Shown: positions 37,901 through 45,376 of the stretch, piece after piece
Position numbering within the stretch: the first letter of the stretch is position 1
Layout of the letters: each line of letters starts with the position of its first letter
Assembly (NCBI RefSeq): GCF_014196915.1
Contig: NZ_JACIEP010000003.1
Location: 310,001-374,000 of the forward strand
Origin: Dysgonomonas hofstadii
GTDB taxonomy: Bacteria > Bacteroidota > Bacteroidia > Bacteroidales > Dysgonomonadaceae
DNA: 64,000 nucleotides
Direction: 5' to 3'
Translations under genes and position numbers: made by a program
The notes under the pieces: model-generated
What the model was told of the DNA's origin: nothing
Databases searched by the model: none
What the model saw: only the letters and a program-made list of their open reading frames with translations

Positions 37901-39424
37901 ATTGAGCTTGGGATTATCTTTATCTGCCATATCAAGCAGTCCCTCGAGCCTAAGCATCCCGTTAGGATCGTCCATCGATACCTGCCCGTTGACAGATAAT
38001 CCATCGTAATCTACATCCAGAGATATATCGTGATAAGTATAATCCTTATAGTAGAAGTCGTGTACATTTCCTTGCGCATTCCCTTTAATTTTTCCATAAG
38101 ATGGTTTTTCAAGATCTACAGACAGGTTTAGGGAGGCCTTGTCAAGGTCTTTACTATTTAAGAGTGTCCCCAGATTAAATCCCGAAGTAGCTACTTTCCC
38201 TTGTACTGCAAAATCTATTCCTTTGCGGGGATTGAGGCCAAACAACACATCTGTACGCACGATACCCAATGCTGTTTCCAGGCTACCAAATGCAGTAAGC
38301 TGGCTCAGGTATCCCGATACATCTCCTTCGAAAGATATTGTGCCTAATCGTCTAAGCTCTTGCGGCAGGGATTTTCTCGTCTTCGAGAAATTATTTACAA
38401 GGCTTTCTATCTCTTCACTGCTTACAGTAAGATTATCTATACTGCCCAGTATATACATCTTATCCTTATTCCTAATATCTTTTATTTCGACATTCGACAC
38501 CAGCTGCATCCTCTCCCCGTAATTGATTACAAGATTTTCGACCAGAAGATTATCGACAGAGCCGGAAATATGCCCTTCCAGTGTAACTTCATCTTTAAAA
38601 TATTGCAATGCCGGAGTAAATGCAGCTATATCTTTCGGAGCAAAATGAGAATGGGCGATAACACAATCCAATGTAGCATAGTCAAGCACATTAGCCGTAT
38701 CACTCGTCGGCAACAGATCAACTTCAAGTTTATTAAGTTCCAGTTTCGAGGATGGCAAATCGAGCTTAAATCCTCGCACAGAAGCTTTTTTCCCTTGTGT
38801 TATCAACCTGAAAACCAGATTGGATATCTCAAGGCCGCTTTTTTCTTTCAGGCTGATCTTCTTTACCTGTACATTCAGAGAATCGGAGGCCAGAGATTTC
38901 AGGGATAATTTTGCCTGAAGATCGGACACCTGTATGTGATTGACGTCGAAAGTATTTGTTTTGACCGGTTTATCTTTTACATCATAAAAGAATCTGCCAT
39001 TCGATATATTCAGGGAATTGACTACAAATTCGACTTTACCCTTCGGTTTGTCATCTTTAGGCTTGAATGCATCCACAATGAACTGAATATTCATCGGAGA
39101 TACGGAATCCTGTTTGGACAGATGAACATCGAAATCGCTCAGCCATGCCGAAGTGATAACAATACGTCCCTGCAGGAGAGCCAGCAAATCAACTCCGGCC
39201 GAGATCCGGTCGGCCATTAAAATTCGTTCTCCCTGTTGTCCGTTAAGATAGACACTATCAAGTTCCAGTGTGCTGAACGGAGAATAATAGAGACTGCCTA
39301 TACCTAAGTCTGTATCGAGTTTTTTCTTCAGTTCATCTACTACAATATTCTTTGTATACTCCCTGAAAGCGGGAATATTCAACAACACAAAAAGAAGTAT
39401 AATCAGCCCTGTGACTATACCCAA
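34937..39424 (-). CDS. tamB: TamB/DUF490-type inner-membrane-anchored lipid-transport/assembly protein
   Basis: The 1495-aa product has an N-terminal membrane helix, a very long repetitive beta-taco region (AsmA/TamB-like; many alternating polar/apolar strands), and a C-terminal DUF490 domain (about 1080-1495) that ends with a basic tail. It spans the periplasm and supports outer-membrane assembly or phospholipid transport. The frame's first usual start is a TTG at 39424, but codons upstream encode KKDIIRRFKKIFLSV, a basic flank typical of a membrane anchor, and the frame remains open to 39487 without ATG, GTG or other TTG. The real start is probably upstream and non-standard (see findings). 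Confidence 0.93.
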   Translation of the reverse strand: MGIVTGLIILLFVLLNIPAFREYTKNIVVDELKKKLDTDLGIGSLYYSPFSTLELDSVYLNGQQGERILMADRISAGVDLLALLQGRIVITSAWLSDFDVHLSKQDSVSPMNIQFIVDAFKPKDDKPKGKVEFVVNSLNISNGRFFYDVKDKPVKTNTFDVNHIQVSDLQAKLSLKSLASDSLNVQVKKISLKEKSGLEISNLVFRLITQGKKASVRGFKLDLPSSKLELNKLEVDLLPTSDTANVLDYATLDCVIAHSHFAPKDIAAFTPALQYFKDEVTLEGHISGSVDNLLVENLVINYGERMQLVSNVEIKDIRNKDKMYILGSIDNLTVSSEEIESLVNNFSKTRKSLPQELRRLGTISFEGDVSGYLSQLTAFGSLETALGIVRTDVLFGLNPRKGIDFAVQGKVATSGFNLGTLLNSKDLDKASLNLSVDLEKPSYGKIKGNAQGNVHDFYYKDYTYHDISLDVDYDGLSVNGQVSMDDPNGMLRLEGLLDMADKDNPKLNFTASVRNAQLDNLNLVRKMPHTYLSFAIDADFTGKDIDNAIGYISIDSIDFIREDKLFQMDNLLVEVSGPQEDRNLRISSDLLTGEVKGSYSFSSMINSIQQTLHEFLPALIRPKDKIKPEEKDNILDFNLQINNTESLSNILNLPVTIFSPSKIVGFYNNRQDKFNVEIFTPSVKVAGMNVKSGYVSLKNPQDAVEARINLMVMGKNNVSNDIAIRSNLKDNLLETNISLVNTGKQKAKGDFSIATLFSREDNRPLSIDITTLPSELLLNNANWRLEKSHIQIQEGMYAVDNFRIYNDDGSQEVKINGKYSTKNTNDILKAELKNISLQYVFETLAIDALQFGGEATGNLFVSTIENKPYANTRLEVTNFKFNGTDLGNLNLFSELDEEKNMVMLDGLIKTKENKLTKVDGTLDPVKQTLSIYFDADSIDIGFLNKYAESIFQGIHGRGTGNVHLHGNFSDVTIEGKAFIQDGSMGINFLNTRYSFTDTVYLKKDLIYFNDITLLDEHNNKAQASGKVSHDYFSNFMYQVDLTASNFLLYNASQLQNPLFYGKVFASGNGTISGDEEVVDVDIRMRTEENTLVRMNFMEEEVSEYSFITYKSKNQPDSLNTEQTAMQLAPIKTSSDMEINMNFYIDATPDATVELVMDPVGGDILRGSGSGAMQFQWNTKSSPRLSGTYHINRGSYNFTFQRLMERRFSIQEGSTVRFDGDPFQAVLNVNAIYKVNASLNDLDKNLAESTGQSTIPVNCVLNLTGALRRPTVGLDITFPSTDAEVERQVKSIINTEDEINKQVAYLLILSKFRAPHGANVDNPTSDFAAVASATLSNQLTKIVGQIDDRWQLGTNIRYSDTEMTYTEAELILSSQLLDDRLIINGNFGYRNDVNMNKEAMITDVDIEYLLNNAGTWRIKAYNHYNEKYYYIRSDKAIQTQGIGIVYKKDFDSLRDLFGIYRPMRRHTQPSDTIVPVIPDSTKKGSALSHFIKLRKK

Positions 39425-39528
39425 AACGGATAGGAATATTTTCTTAAAACGTCTAATAATATCCTTTTTTAGAGTAGCACAAAATTATCAAAAAAAAGCA
39501 TCTTTCAATTACCTCGATGCAAGTTATA

Positions 39529-39636
39529 TTATTGCTTTGCGGCACTATTAAGATAATTTATAGAATAAAAGCCAGCCTGATATCCGACAACCGTAGCTAC
39601 AATAATAAGTATAGAAAAGATGTAATACAGATTCAT
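39529..39636 (-). CDS. Possible 35-aa single-pass membrane protein
   Basis: A short frame from the ATG at 39636 to the TAA at 39529 reads MNLYYIFSILIIVATVVGYQ then a polar tail ending SAAKQ. One hydrophobic helix (about 4-20) with a polar C-terminus is typical of real small membrane proteins. It lies about 50-100 bases upstream of tamB in the same orientation and may be its leader gene. No clear ribosome-binding site, and it is short, so chance cannot be excluded. Confidence 0.4.
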   Translation of the reverse strand: MNLYYIFSILIIVATVVGYQAGFYSINYLNSAAKQ

Positions 39637-39712
39637 GTATCACTTTTGCTTTTCTAATAATGCGGATCAGTGGTCAAAGGAATCAAGTAGTTATCGGTTG
39701 CTTAGCAACTTA

Positions 39713-39755
39713 GTAGTTAAGTAGAAGCAAAAATGTATTTAAACTACTTAACTAC
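39713..39755. repeat. Perfect 12-base inverted repeat
   Basis: GTAGTTAAGTAG (39713-39724) and CTACTTAACTAC (39744-39755) flank a 19-base loop in the 236-base gap before the SUFU-domain gene's 3' end. Related AGTAGTTA words occur nearby. Function unknown; it is between two leftward genes and lacks a good T run. Confidence 0.7.
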
Positions 39756-39872
39756 TCTGACTACTAATGATCAAAGAGAATGTTAACTCCTTTGACTCCT
39801 GATTTACATTATCCATAATTTTTTCATATAAAACACAGAATTAATGAAATAAGTTCACCTGGCACCTAATAT

Positions 39873-40532
39873 TTACCTCCTCAACAAATCGGTAATTAAC
39901 AGCGGATTATCAGTTTTTAACTCATCCAGCAATTTCAATACTTCATTATATACAGAACCTGCAGATGTTACCCGTTCCAATTCTTGGGACGTAAGTCCAA
40001 CCATTTGGAGAAAAGCGATTTCACCGTGCGGAGTTTGTATCTTCCCCAGTTCGGGATCGAGGGTAAAAGCCACTCCTACAATATCTATATCGGCTTGCGA
40101 ATTAAGCCTGATTGGTCCGTTTGCAGGTATCACATGTCCCTCTTCGAACCACCGGCCGCTTTTTATAACATAACGGGCCAGATTATTCATCATATTAATA
40201 GCCCATGTGGGGTCATCCTTATCTTCCTCGAAAAGCTTTAGCCGCATAGTGAATTCGAATCCCCATTTACTGAATTCTCCTCCTACGGCTTCTTCATTGT
40301 AATATAATTCCGACATACCGTAACTAACCAGATGACGGTGAAATTCCTGTTTCTGAGAATCATATACACTTACCCCATCCAACGGATCTTGCCCGCCCAG
40401 CATATAGTGAAGTGGTGGCGCATAATGGCGGGGTTCAGTATTTCCGTATATTCCAGCTACTTTTTTATCTATTTCGAGCCAGCCGACAGCTTCATCTTCA
40501 TCGTATAAGTCTTTGTATTCTTTTTGAGTCAT
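39873..40532 (-). CDS. Suppressor-of-fused (SUFU) domain protein
   Basis: The 219-aa product matches bacterial SUFU proteins along its length: PLHYMLGGQDPLDGVSVYDS (about 40-60), HLVSYGMSELYYNE (about 66-79), SKWGFEFTMRLKL (about 87-99), and FTLDPELGKIQTPHGEIAFLQMVGLTSQEL towards the end. In animals SUFU regulates Hedgehog signalling; in bacteria the superfamily is widespread, often as an immunity protein to polymorphic toxins, but also as a solitary gene. No toxin gene is next to it. Cytoplasmic, no signal peptide. Confidence 0.87.
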   Translation of the reverse strand: MTQKEYKDLYDEDEAVGWLEIDKKVAGIYGNTEPRHYAPPLHYMLGGQDPLDGVSVYDSQKQEFHRHLVSYGMSELYYNEEAVGGEFSKWGFEFTMRLKLFEEDKDDPTWAINMMNNLARYVIKSGRWFEEGHVIPANGPIRLNSQADIDIVGVAFTLDPELGKIQTPHGEIAFLQMVGLTSQELERVTSAGSVYNEVLKLLDELKTDNPLLITDLLRR

Positions 40533-40564
40533 AAAAGCTATATTTTATCTGTTGTAATTCTTTC

Positions 40565-40633
40565 AATTGCCATGCCTTTTAAGGCGTGGATAAAATTACC
40601 CATATATTCCTCCACTTAAAAGTAGAGGCAATT
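40565..40633. repeat. Nested palindrome with two small hairpins (REP/IS200-end-like)
   Basis: AATTGCC (40565-40571) and GGCAATT (40627-40633) enclose two imperfect hairpins: CCATGCCTT/AAGGCGTGG around 40570-40589, and CCTCCACTT/AAGTAGAGG around 40609-40628. It occupies nearly all the gap between the ABC transporter stop and the SUFU gene. The layout resembles palindromes recognised by IS200/IS605 or RAYT transposases, but no such gene is in the window. Confidence 0.6.
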
Positions 40634-42413
40634 AATCATCCAGTGTTTTCGATATTTTATCAATATTCAGACTGCGTGCCATAGCATCGAATATCTCTTT
40701 GTATGTACCTTCCTGATGATATATTTCATCATGTGTACCAGATTCCACCACACGGCCGTTTTTCATCACAAAGATACAGTCCGAATCTATGATCTGCGAT
40801 ATACTGTGAGAGATAATAATCACCGTACGGTCTTTTTTTATAGCGTCAAGACTGTTTTTAATCTGCTCGGTCGCCACAGCATCGAGGCTGGCTGTTGGTT
40901 CGTCCAGAAAAATGATCGGCGGATTTTTCAGGAACATACGCGCAATAGCTATTTTCTGCTGTTGCCCGCCCGACAGAGCCAAAGCAGAAGTCTGGTAACC
41001 ATTCTCAAAGGTTATTATCTGATCGTGAATATACGATTTTTTTGCGGCATCAATAACCTCTGCTTCGGTAGCATTTGGTTTACCATAGCGGATATTTTCT
41101 TCTATTGTACCATTAAATATATGATTTTTTTGCAAGACAAGGCCAATATTTTCCCGCAAATAAGCAGTATCGTATTTTTCCAGCGAAACTCCGTCCAGTA
41201 ATATTTCTCCCGAATCGGGACTATAAAATTTATCCAGTAGATTTATCAGTGTGCTCTTCCCTGCGCCTGAAAGTCCGACTAAGGCCGTTGTTTGTCCCGG
41301 ATTGATCTCCATATTAATATCATAGAGGGTTTGCACCTCATTGTCAGGATAAGTGAAGTTAACATTCCTGATTTTGAACTTTCCCCGTATATGTCCTCTA
41401 TAATCCCCTGAATGTTCGATCTGATGATCTGCTTTAAGTATATCAAAAAAGCCTTCGGAATAGATAAGCGCATCGTTCATCTGGTCGTAAATGCGGTGTA
41501 ATTGCCGGATGGGGGCAGACACGTTATTAAAGAGCATGATATGGAACATGATAGCCCCGATTGTCATATTCCCTATCAACACGAAATAGGCTGTCAGAAT
41601 GATAATAAAAACAATACCGATCTGATCAATAAAACTTTTCAATCCGTCAAATAAAAAACTCATTTTACGGGTTTTCATCTGTTCATCGGTCAGGTGGTTT
41701 TGAAGCGACATCTGTTTATCGCTTTCGATATTTTCACGGATAAACGATTTTATAACTGTGATAGATTCCAGGATACCGAGAATACCCTGGCTTTTGTTTT
41801 CCCTCAATTCTTTTATATTACGCCTCGAACCGCTCATTTTTATTGCCTGTTGACGACTGACAATGTAATAGATAGGGATAATGCACAAACCTACAAGTCC
41901 TACATAAAAGTTAGCATTGAACATCATTAACAGCGCCACTATGGAGTTGGCAAACAAAGGGAGAATATCTATAAAGAAATTCTGCACCAGTCGTGTCAGG
42001 CTTTCCACTCCTCTGTCTATGCGGGTTTGCAGTTTTCCGGGCTGATTTCCACCGGATGTAAAAAAAGCGAGTTTGTATGTGAGTACTTTATCTATTACAG
42101 CCTGAGCCAGATCTTTAGCAATAAAAATACGCAGTTTTTCGCCATAAAATTTCTGTCCGAACTGGATAAATGAATTGATCACTTCCTTGCTAATCAGTAT
42201 AACCGATATAGTAACCAGTATCGAAAACCCCTCCTGCAAGCCTTTGTGCGCTTCTACCAGAGCATTAATCTCATCTACGGCATATCGTAGCACCCATGCG
42301 TTAACCTGCGCCGTAAGTGAGCCTATCAATGTGAGAACAAGAGCAAGAACTACCAGCCAGCGGTATGGATATACATATGGCTTCAGATTTTTGAATAATT
42401 GAATTAAAGACAT
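40632..42413 (-). CDS. ABC transporter, fused permease and ATPase (MsbA/exporter type)
   Basis: The 593-aa half-transporter has a six-helix ABC membrane domain (about 15-315) and one nucleotide-binding domain (about 345-580). Walker A is GLSGAGKST, the Q-loop region is VLQKNH, the signature is LSGGQQQK, Walker B is IIFLDEPTA, and the H-loop is ISHS, so it should be active as a homodimer. Substrate cannot be told from sequence; lipid or drug export are the usual roles of this group. It is a single-gene unit with its own promoter close to the start. Confidence 0.93.
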   Translation of the reverse strand: MSLIQLFKNLKPYVYPYRWLVVLALVLTLIGSLTAQVNAWVLRYAVDEINALVEAHKGLQEGFSILVTISVILISKEVINSFIQFGQKFYGEKLRIFIAKDLAQAVIDKVLTYKLAFFTSGGNQPGKLQTRIDRGVESLTRLVQNFFIDILPLFANSIVALLMMFNANFYVGLVGLCIIPIYYIVSRQQAIKMSGSRRNIKELRENKSQGILGILESITVIKSFIRENIESDKQMSLQNHLTDEQMKTRKMSFLFDGLKSFIDQIGIVFIIILTAYFVLIGNMTIGAIMFHIMLFNNVSAPIRQLHRIYDQMNDALIYSEGFFDILKADHQIEHSGDYRGHIRGKFKIRNVNFTYPDNEVQTLYDINMEINPGQTTALVGLSGAGKSTLINLLDKFYSPDSGEILLDGVSLEKYDTAYLRENIGLVLQKNHIFNGTIEENIRYGKPNATEAEVIDAAKKSYIHDQIITFENGYQTSALALSGGQQQKIAIARMFLKNPPIIFLDEPTASLDAVATEQIKNSLDAIKKDRTVIIISHSISQIIDSDCIFVMKNGRVVESGTHDEIYHQEGTYKEIFDAMARSLNIDKISKTLDD

Positions 42414-42429
42414 TTGTGCATATTTTTTG

Positions 42430-42437
42430 CAAAGATA
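42430..42437 (-). promoter_or_regulatory. -7 element of the ABC exporter gene
   Basis: Minus strand reads TATCTTTG (TAnnTTTG), only 16 bases before the ATG at 42413, giving a very short leader of about ten bases. Confidence 0.45.
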
Positions 42438-42610
42438 ATTTATATAAATCTGAGTATATAAAGCAAACGCATCAAAACTTCAAATTGTTCTCCGGGTCTT
42501 GCCGCAATGAATTCTTTGGTGTCTGTTCGTGTGTAATGAAATAAGATTAGGTTTATCTATACTGGAAAACCACGGCTTCCCTGCCCCGTGGGGGGACCAG
42601 AGGGAGCTTG

Positions 42611-42635
42611 AATCTGTCAGGTTTGTCAGGTTTTT
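42611..42635. repeat. Paired CTGACA-type dispersed motif in the gap before the channel gene
   Basis: Read on the minus strand this is an AAAAACCTGACA unit followed by ACCTGACAGATT. The same motif pair is seen at 51389-51416 and 51529-51554. The 316-base gap 42414-42729 otherwise holds promoters for both flanking genes and a short CCACGG/CCGTGG hairpin near 42570-42590. Confidence 0.5.
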
Positions 42636-42684
42636 ATTTAGTTACGAGTTACAAGTTTGTTGACTGTTAACTGTAAAGAATGTT

Positions 42685-42692
42685 TATCTTTG
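42685..42692 (+). promoter_or_regulatory. -7 element of the ion channel gene
   Basis: TATCTTTG (TAnnTTTG) lies 37 bases before the ATG. A TTG (42660-42662) is 22 bases upstream, slightly more than the usual spacing for a -33 box. Confidence 0.45.
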
Positions 42693-42729
42693 GAAGATAA
42701 ATACTCATTTGGCACATTAAGATTCTGAT

Positions 42730-43512
42730 ATGCTTAAACTTTTACTGAACAATCGTTTTATAGGAGGTATTATTTTATTTAATACACTGGTGACCATACT
42801 ATTGACGTTTAATACACCATTCAATGGTATACTTGAGATTACGGATTATCTCATCACGTTACTGTTTCTTATCGAAATCATCTATAAGATACATTTCTAT
42901 AAATCGGATTTCTTCAAGAGTGCGGCAAATGTATTTGATATGTTACTTGTGTTACTGGCATCGGTTTCCTTATTCCTTATATTCAGTGACAAAAACCCTG
43001 CCGATTACAATTATATCCTGTTGCTCAGGGTTTTCAAATTATTCAAATTCATACGGTTCGGTAAATTCATACCTAATTTCTCCAAGTTACTCAGGGATTT
43101 CGGCAGAGCGATAAAAGCCTCTCTCAGTCTGATAATAGGGGCATTTATAATGATGGTCATTATCAGCACCATCCTCACTTATATATTTAAGGACTCATAC
43201 CCTACCCTTTTCGGCAATCCGTTCGAGTCGGCATATACTGTTTTCCGTATGCTGACAATCGAAGGATGGTATGAAATCCCCGACTTTATGGTTGCGGATA
43301 TACCATACTGGTCATCGGTCGCCATCAGGGTGTTTTTCTCGTTATTTGTTTTTGTAGGAGGGATGCTGGGTATGTCGTTTTTCACATCGCTGATTGTCGA
43401 TGAACTGGCTTCAGACAACAACGACGAACTGATTAATCATGTAAAGAGTTTGGAAGAAAAAATAAACGAACTGTATGAAATAAATAAGGAACTGATGAAC
43501 AGGCTGAAATGA
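42730..43512 (+). CDS. Voltage-gated cation channel subunit, NaChBac/BacNav-like
   Basis: The 260-aa product has the layout of a homotetrameric bacterial voltage-gated channel. S1-S3 are at about 10-85; S4 (about 95-118) has a perfect basic ladder at Arg100, Lys103, Lys106, Arg109 and Lys112, one every third residue. S5 is about 130-153. The pore filter is T176-I-E178-G-W180, which keeps the Thr-x-Glu-x-Trp of sodium-selective bacterial channels. S6 is about 195-220, and a C-terminal coiled coil (about 228-258, leucine/isoleucine heptads) could hold the tetramer. Gly replaces the usual Ser in the filter, so sodium selectivity is inferred, not certain. Confidence 0.87.
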   Translation: MLKLLLNNRFIGGIILFNTLVTILLTFNTPFNGILEITDYLITLLFLIEIIYKIHFYKSDFFKSAANVFDMLLVLLASVSLFLIFSDKNPADYNYILLLRVFKLFKFIRFGKFIPNFSKLLRDFGRAIKASLSLIIGAFIMMVIISTILTYIFKDSYPTLFGNPFESAYTVFRMLTIEGWYEIPDFMVADIPYWSSVAIRVFFSLFVFVGGMLGMSFFTSLIVDELASDNNDELINHVKSLEEKINELYEINKELMNRLK

Positions 43513-43525
43513 TTTAAGGATTATT

Positions 43526-43596
43526 TTGTCATTCTGTGTGTAACGAAGAATCTCTATTTTCAAAAAAAAGATCCTTCACTCTGTTCAGGATGACAA
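43526..43596. repeat. Degenerate TGTCATTCTG...CAGGATGACA palindromic repeat
   Basis: TTGTCATTCTG at 43526-43536 and its imperfect inverse CAGGATGACAA at 43586-43596 bracket GAAGAATC and GATCCTTC words. This resembles a widespread bacterial intergenic palindrome family beginning TGTCATTCTGA. It sits just past the channel stop and could also act as a terminator-like fold. Confidence 0.6.
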
Positions 43597-43668
43597 TCTT
43601 TAACAAAGTCAATATCTTAAAATAACTTTAAGCAAATATAAAAAGACGGCGAAATAATCAATTATTTT

Positions 43669-43676
43669 TATCTTTG
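43669..43676 (+). promoter_or_regulatory. -7 element of recR
   Basis: TATCTTTG (TAnnTTTG) is 24 bases before the ATG at 43701. It overlaps the longer in-frame ATG at 43674, which argues that 43701 is the real start. Confidence 0.5.
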
Positions 43677-43700
43677 CGCTTCGATTATCAGAAACTAGCA

Positions 43701-44324
43701 ATGAATCAAAAATATCCATCGGCTTTACTTGAAAATGCAGTCAACGAATTTGCCAAATTGCCCGGCATAGGACGAAAAACTGCATTACGGCTTATTCTAC
43801 ACATTTTGCGGCAGGATAATGCGATGGTAGAAAGTCTTTCGGAAGCCCTTGTAAAACTGAAGCATGAAGTAAAATACTGTAAGGTATGCCACAATATATG
43901 CGATGATGAGGTATGCCCTATATGCCTCGACAAGTCGCGGGATTCATCAACTATCTGTGTGGTGGAAAACATCAAGGAAGTGATGGCCATAGAGAATACA
44001 ATGCAATATAAAGGACTATATCACGTGCTGGGAGGAATTATTTCGCCGATTGATGGAATCGGGCCTGCCGACCTGGAAATAAGCAGCCTGATAGAACGCG
44101 TGTCTCTTGGCGGGGTCAATGAAATCATTCTGGCTCTGAGTACAACAATGGAGGGCGACACAACTAACTTTTATATTTACAAGAAACTGGCTCCGTTCGA
44201 CGTGAAAGTATCCATGATAGCACGTGGAATATCAATAGGCGACGAAATAGAATATGCCGATGAAATAACATTGGGGCGCTCCATTCTCAACCGTACTTTA
44301 TTCAACGAATCATACCGTATGTAA
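43701..44324 (+). CDS. recR: Recombination mediator protein RecR
   Basis: From the ATG at 43701 the product is 207 aa, typical of RecR. It has a helix-hairpin-helix ([12 protein letters not shown]), the zinc finger with four Cys ([16 protein letters not shown]), a Toprim domain ([15 protein letters not shown] and onward), and the C-terminal [15 protein letters not shown] segment. RecR acts with RecO and RecF to load RecA at gaps. It heads a rightward run with a membrane protein gene and a HAD-type gene. Confidence 0.97.
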   Translation: MNQKYPSALLENAVNEFAKLPGIGRKTALRLILHILRQDNAMVESLSEALVKLKHEVKYCKVCHNICDDEVCPICLDKSRDSSTICVVENIKEVMAIENTMQYKGLYHVLGGIISPIDGIGPADLEISSLIERVSLGGVNEIILALSTTMEGDTTNFYIYKKLAPFDVKVSMIARGISIGDEIEYADEITLGRSILNRTLFNESYRM

Positions 44325-44333
44325 ATCTGATCT

Positions 44334-44771
44334 ATGACTGACGAATATAAAAAATTACGTAAAAAATTATTGGCGATATTCTGGACAAATATGATCTTGT
44401 CCGTTGCGGCTCTTTTAATTCTGATATACATTAAAGGAATACTCAATCTGCATAATGGCGGCAATGTCCTTTTCGAGCAATATTCTATAATATTCAGTAT
44501 TATAGCAATACCTGGAGCATTAAAGTTATTCCACTCGCAATCCAAAAAGATAGAATTACTGGAGGGTGAAATTTTCCTGAAAAAGTATTTCAATTCATAT
44601 ATCTTGCGCCTCCTTATTTTAGATGCCGTGATCATTCTGAATCTGGCGGGAATCTATTCTTTTAATTCCCTGAATGCAGTATATATGACTTTAATAATTA
44701 TATTTGCTTTAGCATTTTGCTATCCGGGCAAGAACGCCATTCAAAACAAACACAACGAAACGAAAGAATAA
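44334..44771 (+). CDS. Four-helix membrane protein of unknown function
   Basis: The 145-aa product has a basic N-terminus and four hydrophobic helices (about 13-35, 50-62, 90-107 and 112-130), with a polar linker with EGEIFLKKYFNSY. No domain recognised. It begins 10 bases after the recR stop and 21 bases before the HAD gene, so it is co-transcribed. Confidence 0.7.
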   Translation: MTDEYKKLRKKLLAIFWTNMILSVAALLILIYIKGILNLHNGGNVLFEQYSIIFSIIAIPGALKLFHSQSKKIELLEGEIFLKKYFNSYILRLLILDAVIILNLAGIYSFNSLNAVYMTLIIIFALAFCYPGKNAIQNKHNETKE

Positions 44772-44792
44772 TATATAATTAAACAAATAGAC

Positions 44793-45248
44793 ATGGTAAT
44801 AGCTGTAGATTTTGACGGAACAGTAGTAGAGCATGAGTATCCTAAAATAGGGCGCCCTATACCGTTTGCAATAGAAACCTTACTACAACTTCAGAAAGAA
44901 GGGCATACACTGCTGATGTGGACTGTCCGCGATGGTAGTCTTTTGCAGGAAGCTGTTGACTATTGCGAAAGTAAAGGTCTTAAATACTATGCTGCCAACA
45001 AAAATCATCCCGATGAAGATGTTACAGTAGCAGCACGGAAACTGAACGCCGATCTTTATATTGACGATCGTAATTTAGGAGGATTACCCGATTGGGGGGT
45101 TATCTATCATGCCATCAAAGCTATGGAAAAAGGAGAAACCTCATTTGAAAGAATAATGATGTCGTCCGGCGAAAACCAACGGGTACGCCGCCGCAAGAAG
45201 AACTTTTTTATCCGTCTGGGTGAAATGTTCGAGAAAGACAGGTATTAG
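44793..45248 (+). CDS. HAD-superfamily hydrolase, BT0820-like small phosphatase
   Basis: The 151-aa product is a minimal HAD fold: motif I DFDGT (nucleophile Asp6, acid Asp8), motif II-like MWTVRDG, and motif IV YIDDRN with two Asp for Mg. The cap is minimal. It resembles the structurally known Bacteroides BT0820 group, whose substrate is unknown. The C-terminal tail is basic (RVRRRKKN) and could bind nucleic acid or membrane. It closes the recR cluster. Confidence 0.85.
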   Translation: MVIAVDFDGTVVEHEYPKIGRPIPFAIETLLQLQKEGHTLLMWTVRDGSLLQEAVDYCESKGLKYYAANKNHPDEDVTVAARKLNADLYIDDRNLGGLPDWGVIYHAIKAMEKGETSFERIMMSSGENQRVRRRKKNFFIRLGEMFEKDRY

Positions 45249-45266
45249 GGAATTATGAATTATGAG

Positions 45267-45366
45267 TTATAAATTATGAATGAAGAATTAACTTATAACT
45301 TATGATCGCCTCGCCTGCGCTTCGGTAATTGCTTTGTATTCTTAATTCTTCATTCATAATTTATAA
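45267..45366. repeat. Perfect 25-base AT-rich inverted repeat between the HAD and GNAT genes
   Basis: Arms at 45267-45291 and 45342-45366 are exact inverses (TTATAAATTATGAATGAAG... on the left) around a 50-base loop. Similar words occur at 31208-31248 and 51600-51640. It may be a decayed mobile repeat, or serve as a transcription end for the recR cluster. Confidence 0.85.
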
Positions 45367-45376
45367 TCTTTCTACA

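Noticed and set aside
39660-39800. tRNA gene suspected from stem-forming words
   Set aside because: No cloverleaf, no T-loop GTTCRANNC consensus; the words are simple inverted repeats.
45267-45366. CRISPR-like repeat
   Set aside because: Only one pair of arms, inverted rather than direct, and no spacer series.
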